From Betaproteobacteria bacterium (GTDB taxonomy: Bacteria; Pseudomonadota; Gammaproteobacteria; Burkholderiales; Burkholderiaceae_C): DNA of 17,013 nucleotides. The first letter of the stretch is position 1. Each line of letters starts with the position of its first letter. The notes under the pieces are model-generated. The model had not been told where the DNA came from. It worked only from the letters and a program-made list of their open reading frames with translations, and made no database searches. Position numbers and translations under genes: made by a program. The DNA is taken from the NCBI GenBank assembly GCA_025354965.1, contig JANXLW010000255.1, positions 1 to 17,013 on the forward strand. Direction: 5' to 3'. This document shows positions 12,791-17,013 of the stretch, in pieces.

Positions 12791-13711
12791 TTATCCGGAT
12801 TGGACGCTCGCCGTTTGCAAAGCAATGAGACGATCCGCAAACTGTTGCCAGTCGGCGTCTTTTGGCAAGCCATCAAAAACGCCGGCTCGGCTTTGCTCGG
12901 CAACCCAGTCGTGTTTGCCGGCGATGGCCGCTGCCATCCAGGGCTCAAAGCCGGCCTCGCGCACCGTGTTGGCAGCTTCACGCATTTCTTCCGCGCGGCG
13001 CTTGCCATGCTGGGCCACGCGGCTGAAGAAGTAGGCGCCCTGCTTGTCCCAGTCGATCGAAGGAAAGGTCTCGCTCAAAGTCGCAATCATGTGCTGCTCG
13101 ATGCCGTGCCTTCTGGCCGTGGTGTAGCTTTCAATCACCAGGGCTTCCAGCCCCTTGATCATCACGCTGCGGCACATCTTGATGGCCGATGCGACGCCAA
13201 TTTCGGTCGCCACCGGCTTGGCGTTCATGCCCAAGGCACGCAGCGTTTCAGCCACCGTCTCGGCCATTGCGCCACCCAGCAGCATGGGCACGCGAACGCC
13301 GTAGGGTGGCACAGAGGTCATGACACCGGCCTCCACGTAATGGGCGCCAGCCGTCTCCATGATTTGCGCTGCCTGTTGCTTGGTGCCTGGCGAGGCCGAG
13401 TTGAGGTCCAGGAAAATGGAGCCGACTCGAATGTGTTTTGCAGTCTCCTGCGCGACCGCCAAGGTGTTGGAAGCGGTCACGGCGGAGATCACGAAGTCCG
13501 ATTTTTCACACAAGGATTGCATGGACGGGCATGCCAGCACACCAGCCTGCGTGGCATGGGCCAGTTCGACGGCACGTACCGCTGCCGATGCGGTGTCTGC
13601 ATCAAACTTGATGTCCCAGGCGCTTACGCTGAGCACGCTGGTTTTCAGTCCAGCCGTGAAAATCTTGCCGACCTCTCCGTAGCCGATCATGCCCATGTGT
13701 TCCAGTTTCAT
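12791..13711 (-). CDS. NAD(P)-dependent DUF1932 oxidoreductase (beta-hydroxyacid dehydrogenase-like)
   Basis: A 306-residue protein starting MKLEHMGMIGYGEVG. It has a Rossmann fold with GYGEVG (10-15), the family substrate-loop pattern DLNSASP (102-108), GVMTSVPPYG (around 129-138) and an IKMCRSVMIKG segment placing a candidate catalytic Lys near residue 178. The C-terminal helical half matches DUF1932. The ATG at 13711 is chosen because AGGAG lies 8 bases ahead; a TTG six codons earlier has no such support. It belongs to the 6-phosphogluconate/3-hydroxyisobutyrate dehydrogenase superfamily. The substrate is unknown. Its place between a transporter and pobA suggests a hydroxyacid or aldehyde step linked to aromatic catabolism. 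Confidence 0.88.
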   Translation of the reverse strand: MKLEHMGMIGYGEVGKIFTAGLKTSVLSVSAWDIKFDADTASAAVRAVELAHATQAGVLACPSMQSLCEKSDFVISAVTASNTLAVAQETAKHIRVGSIFLDLNSASPGTKQQAAQIMETAGAHYVEAGVMTSVPPYGVRVPMLLGGAMAETVAETLRALGMNAKPVATEIGVASAIKMCRSVMIKGLEALVIESYTTARRHGIEQHMIATLSETFPSIDWDKQGAYFFSRVAQHGKRRAEEMREAANTVREAGFEPWMAAAIAGKHDWVAEQSRAGVFDGLPKDADWQQFADRLIALQTASVQSG

Positions 13712-13755
13712 AGTGCGAGCTCCTGGCAATAACGCTTGATGTTTTCGGCCACCGG

Positions 13756-14475
13756 CTAACGTGCCACGCCCAGCAGCTTGTCCAGCAGCGCGGGTTGCTC
13801 CTGCAGGCTGCGCGCGTTGCCAGCATAGACCACTGTGCCACGGTCCAATACAGCAGCCGTGTCAGAGATGGCCAGAATCGCCTGCGGGTGTTGCTCCACG
13901 ATGATGGCCGACAAGCCCTCCTCGCGGGTGATGCGCCGGATGGCGCGCAGCAACTCCTGCACGATGATCGGTGCCAGACCTTCGCACGGCTCGTCCAGCA
14001 ACAGCAGGGTGGGGTTGAGCACCAGAGCGCGGCCCAAGGCCAGCATCTGCTGCTCACCGCCCGACAACTGTGTGCCCAGATTGGTCTTGCGTTCGGCCAG
14101 CCGGGGAAACAGTTCATAGACCCGCTCGGGCGTCCAGGCGCTGGCGGCACGGCGGGCCGGTCTGGCCACGGCCGTCAGGTTTTCGTGCACAGTGAGCGAT
14201 TTAAAAATGTTGCGCTCCTGCGGCACCCAGCCAATGCCCGCCGCCGCCCGTTCATGTGAAGGCATCCTGTGCAGCACTGCACCGCCCAGATGGATGCTGC
14301 CGCCATGCTGGCGCGTGGCACCCGCCAGTGTGTTGATGAGCGTGGTTTTGCCGGTACCGTTGCGCCCCAGCAAGGCCAGCGTCTGGCCTTCACCCAAGGT
14401 CAGTGACACGTCATGCAACACCACGGCTTCACCATAGCCGGCGCTCAAATCGAGGATTTTTAGCAGCTCAACCAT
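13756..14475 (-). CDS. livF: HAAT-family ABC transporter ATP-binding protein LivF
   Basis: A 239-residue ATPase with Walker A GRNGTGKTT (38-46), signature LSGGEQQ (137-143), Walker B LLLLDEP (157-163) and the switch His196 in IIVEQH. The length and the closing LLGVAR tail fit LivF of the branched-chain amino acid/amide/aromatic (HAAT) family. It pairs with LivG to power uptake through LivH/LivM. Its start overlaps the livG stop by 8 bp (14468-14475). The oxidoreductase gene begins 44 bp downstream, so the catabolic genes share this operon. The symbol reflects the family; the actual substrate may be an aromatic acid. Confidence 0.94.
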   Translation of the reverse strand: MVELLKILDLSAGYGEAVVLHDVSLTLGEGQTLALLGRNGTGKTTLINTLAGATRQHGGSIHLGGAVLHRMPSHERAAAGIGWVPQERNIFKSLTVHENLTAVARPARRAASAWTPERVYELFPRLAERKTNLGTQLSGGEQQMLALGRALVLNPTLLLLDEPCEGLAPIIVQELLRAIRRITREEGLSAIIVEQHPQAILAISDTAAVLDRGTVVYAGNARSLQEQPALLDKLLGVAR

Positions 14476-15256
14476 GTGGAGTTGCCTCGCTCATGGCTTC
14501 GTTGATCTCGTCCCCGTGCCCCAGATACACCGCCTTGACCCGCGAGTCATTGGCTATTTGGCTCGGATCACCTTCGGTCAGAACGGTGCCGTTGACCAGC
14601 ACGGTCATGCGCTGGGCGAAACTGAACACCAGGTCCATATCGTGCTCGATCAGCAAGATTGACACATCGGCCGGTAGCGCCGCGACGGTTTGCAGCAGTT
14701 CTTCACGCTCGCCTGCCGGTACCCCCGCCACCGGTTCGTCCAGCAGCAGCACACGCGGCTCGCACGCCAGGGCAATGGCAATTTCCAGCAGACGGCGTTT
14801 GCCATAGGCGAGCACGCGGGTTTCCTGCGCCATCACACCGGTCAGGTGGAACTGCTCCAGCAATTGCTCGCAGCGCTCGGTCACTCCCGCACGCGCGCCC
14901 AGAGCCTGCCACCACTTGCCACCCAGACCGCGCTGTTGTGACACCGTCATGGCCAGTGTTTCCAGCGGCGTCAGCGTATCAAACAACTGGTTGATCTGGA
15001 AGGTGCGCACCAGGCCACGACGGACTCGCTGGTAGGGTGCCAGCTGGGTGATGTCCTGCCCTTCCAGAATGATTTTTCCGTTGGTGGGTTGCAGCACGCC
15101 GGTCAGCAAATTGATGAGCGTGGTTTTGCCGGCACCGTTGGGGCCGATCAAGGCGTGGCGCGCCCCTTTTTCAAGATCGAGCGTGACGTTGTTGGTGGCC
15201 GTGATGCCGCCAAATTTCTTCACCAGACTTTGCGCGGACAACACCGTGTCGGTCAT
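14468..15256 (-). CDS. livG: HAAT-family ABC transporter ATP-binding protein LivG
   Basis: A 262-residue ATPase starting MTDTVLSAQSLVKKFGG. Walker A is GPNGAGKTT (38-46). The signature is LAYGKRR (149-155), the LivG-type variant of LSGGQ. Walker B is VLLLDEP (169-175), the switch His is His205 in LIEHDMD, and the C-terminus has the LivG-typical VKAVYLG. The ATG at 15256 overlaps the livM stop in an ATGA arrangement, so the long in-frame extension upstream of it is not part of the gene. One oddity is a Pro in AGVPAGE, where relatives usually have Asn or Met, close to Walker B. Confidence 0.94.
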   Translation of the reverse strand: MTDTVLSAQSLVKKFGGITATNNVTLDLEKGARHALIGPNGAGKTTLINLLTGVLQPTNGKIILEGQDITQLAPYQRVRRGLVRTFQINQLFDTLTPLETLAMTVSQQRGLGGKWWQALGARAGVTERCEQLLEQFHLTGVMAQETRVLAYGKRRLLEIAIALACEPRVLLLDEPVAGVPAGEREELLQTVAALPADVSILLIEHDMDLVFSFAQRMTVLVNGTVLTEGDPSQIANDSRVKAVYLGHGDEINEAMSEATPHG

Positions 15257-16227
15257 GTGTCGCTCCCGCGCGCCGGTCGCTTGATCCAGGTCCAGGGGCG
15301 CATCAGTCGCTCCCGCCCAACCAGCACCAGCACCACCAAAAACAGGCCAATCCAGAACGTCCAGTATTGCGGCGTGATGCTCGAGATGGCATCCTGCATC
15401 AGTTTGAACACAATGGCGCCGGCGACACCGCCGTACAACCAGCCAACACCGCCCATCACCAGAATCAGCATGACATCGGCTGAGCGGTGAAACTCGAACA
15501 CGTCCAGTGAGGCAAAGCCGGTGGTTTGCGCCAACAATGCGCCGGCCGCCCCAGCGAATGCGGCCGCCACCGTGTAGACCACGGCCAGACGACGGTTGAC
15601 CGGAATGCCGATGGCCATGGCACGCAACCGGTTGTCGCGAATCGCCTTCAGCGTGGCGCCAAAAGGCGAGTTCACAAAACGCCGTGCCAGCACAAATAGC
15701 ACCAGCAGCACGGTGATCGAATACCACGCCGCCGTGCGCCCGCTCAAGTCAAACTCAAAGCGGCCCAGCAACGGCCCCATCACCACACCCTGCAAACCGT
15801 CGGCACCGCCAGTGAGCCAGTCCAGCTTGTTGGCCAGTTCCATCAGAATCAAACCGACGCCCAGCGTCACCATGAGCCGGGTCAGATCGGTGCCACGCAA
15901 AATAGTGGCGCTGCACAAGGCGCCCAAAATGGTGGCAGCCACCACACCCACCAGCAAACCCAGCAATGGATCAGGCATCACCAGCTTGGCAAACAAAGCC
16001 GCCGAATAGGCACCCATGCCAAAGAAAGCGGCGTGCCCCAGCGACACGATGCCGGTAAAACCCAGAATCAAATCCAGCGACAACGCGAACAGGGCCACGA
16101 TGGCAATCTCGTTGATGATCAGGGCGTGCCTGGACAGCAGCCACGGGGACATCAGCGCCGCCAACCACAGCGCGTATTCCCACGGCTTCCAATGGTCGTT
16201 CTTGTGCAGCTGATTTTGCGCGTTCAT
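15253..16227 (-). CDS. livM: HAAT-family ABC transporter permease LivM
   Basis: A 324-residue inner-membrane protein with about eight to ten hydrophobic helices. The family landmarks are LDLILGFTGIVSLGHAAFFG (51-70), which is the LivM signature, the cytoplasmic coupling loop FGATLKAIRDNRLRAMAIG (189-207) and the late VMGGVGWLYGG segment (258-267). The start at 16227 lies 2 bp after the livH stop and gives the expected short N-terminal tail before the first helix. It forms the permease heterodimer with LivH. Confidence 0.93.
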   Translation of the reverse strand: MNAQNQLHKNDHWKPWEYALWLAALMSPWLLSRHALIINEIAIVALFALSLDLILGFTGIVSLGHAAFFGMGAYSAALFAKLVMPDPLLGLLVGVVAATILGALCSATILRGTDLTRLMVTLGVGLILMELANKLDWLTGGADGLQGVVMGPLLGRFEFDLSGRTAAWYSITVLLVLFVLARRFVNSPFGATLKAIRDNRLRAMAIGIPVNRRLAVVYTVAAAFAGAAGALLAQTTGFASLDVFEFHRSADVMLILVMGGVGWLYGGVAGAIVFKLMQDAISSITPQYWTFWIGLFLVVLVLVGRERLMRPWTWIKRPARGSDT

Positions 16228-16229
16228 CG

Positions 16230-17013
16230 TCACTTGCCCCCCTGGCGCGCAAACAGACCCTGCGGTCGCCAGATCAAAATCACGATCATCAGGCTGTAGA
16301 CAATAAAACCGCCCATCTTCGGGATGTAGTATTTGCCTGCTACATCGGCGATGCCCAACAGCAGCGCTGCCAACAGCGGCCCGGTGATGCTGGAGGTGCC
16401 ACCGACCGCCACCACGATCAAAAAGTAGATCATGAATTTGAGCGGGAAGCTTGGGTCCAGTCCCAGCACCTCGGCCCCCATGGCGCCACCCAGCCCGGCC
16501 AACCCCGAACCCACCGCGAAGGTGCCCAGAAACACCACATTGACATTGATACCCAGCCCGGCCGCCACGCGTTGATCGTCCACCGAGGCGCGCAACCGGC
16601 TGCCTAAACGGGTACGGGTCAACACGTATTGCAGCGCGACCGTCAGCGCCGCACAGACCGCAATGATGAACAGGCGGTAGTGCCCCATGCCCAGCATCCA
16701 GCCGCCTTGCCCCAGCTCGGTGCGACCCTTGAGCCATTCGGGCAACTGAATGATTTGCTGGCTGGAGCCGATAAAGTAATCGGCCGCAGCCACCGCCATG
16801 AAGGTCAGGCCAATGGAAAACAGCACCTGATCCAGGTGCGGCTTGTGGTACAGCGGGCGGTACAGTGTGCGCTCCAGCACGCCACCCAGCAGCGCCGAGC
16901 CGAGAAAGGCCAATGGCAGGCACAGCAGAAAAGGCACGTCCATTTTCTGCATCAGCAATACTGTGATGTAACCGCCGACCATGGCAAAGGCACCGTGCGC
17001 CAGGTTGATGAAG
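16230..17013 (-). CDS. livH: HAAT-family ABC transporter permease LivH, 5' end cut by window
   Basis: 260 residues are visible and the frame stays open to the window edge. It begins inside FINLAHGAF, the conserved LivH motif near residue 30-40, so about 30-40 N-terminal residues lie outside. Several membrane helices are visible, along with the cytoplasmic coupling loop SRLRASVDDQRVAAGLGINV and the closing IVILIWRPQGLFA. The start codon of the visible internal Met at 16982 is not the real start. A substrate-binding protein gene and the operon promoter are expected upstream, outside the window. Confidence 0.94.
   Translation of the reverse strand, partial: FINLAHGAFAMVGGYITVLLMQKMDVPFLLCLPLAFLGSALLGGVLERTLYRPLYHKPHLDQVLFSIGLTFMAVAAADYFIGSSQQIIQLPEWLKGRTELGQGGWMLGMGHYRLFIIAVCAALTVALQYVLTRTRLGSRLRASVDDQRVAAGLGINVNVVFLGTFAVGSGLAGLGGAMGAEVLGLDPSFPLKFMIYFLIVVAVGGTSSITGPLLAALLLGIADVAGKYYIPKMGGFIVYSLMIVILIWRPQGLFARQGGK

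Noticed and set aside
15257..15727. Upstream in-frame extension of livG
   Set aside because: It lies wholly inside livM in another frame. The ATG at 15256 overlaps the livM stop in the usual operon manner and gives the family length.

Overview
The window looks like a chromosomal piece of a GC-rich betaproteobacterium, most likely Burkholderiales/Comamonadaceae (Rhodoferax/Polaromonas-like). This is inferred from gene content: a CsbD, small membrane protein and glycine-zipper stress cluster, BON lipoproteins, a Liv-type transporter joined to pobA, and a DUF3494 ice-binding protein typical of cold habitats. No marker gene fixes the species. Nearly every gene is on the minus strand, so the layout is described from right to left in the direction of transcription.

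Region A (17013 to 10971) is one tightly packed operon: livH (cut by the window edge), livM, livG, livF, a DUF1932 beta-hydroxyacid-dehydrogenase-like oxidoreductase, pobA (4-hydroxybenzoate 3-monooxygenase with its catalytic residues intact) and a hemerythrin-domain protein. The context suggests that this HAAT-family ABC transporter imports an aromatic acid or related compound, which PobA then hydroxylates to protocatechuate.

Region B (10970 to 5231) runs from a non-coding stretch into a BON lipoprotein gene, the 5' half of a second BON lipoprotein gene, a 1024-residue CHASE3/PAS hybrid sensor kinase, a REC-PAS response regulator and a Crp/Fnr-type regulator, all overlapping or nearly so. 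The 3' half of the second BON gene lies 4.85 kb away on the opposite strand, immediately beside an IS6-family element.

Region C (5230 to 4419) is that 812-bp IS6-family insertion sequence, with 12-bp terminal inverted repeats and a frameshifted transposase. Its two flanks do not form a direct target duplication. The 8 bases at its right flank (GTGTTGAC) instead recur in inverted orientation at the break in the second BON gene. Joining the two BON pieces through those 8 bases restores a clean 122-residue BON lipoprotein in frame. The segment 5239-10085 has therefore very probably been inverted in an IS-associated event. The inversion placed the sensor-kinase operon behind the BON promoter and gave the kinase a start codon with no Shine-Dalgarno sequence, overlapping the broken BON frame.

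Region D (4418 to 1) holds a 739-residue lipoprotein with four Ig-like (SbsA/Big_5) modules and a C-terminal DUF3494 ice-binding domain, followed 10 bp later by an OmpA-family porin/anchor with a long polyproline linker. It ends with a small stress cluster: a CsbD-like protein, a 49-residue membrane protein and a short glycine-zipper lipoprotein. The main discovery in the window is the IS-linked inversion and the rewired signalling operon. The ice-binding lipoprotein/OmpA pair and the transporter-pobA-hemerythrin operon are secondary points.
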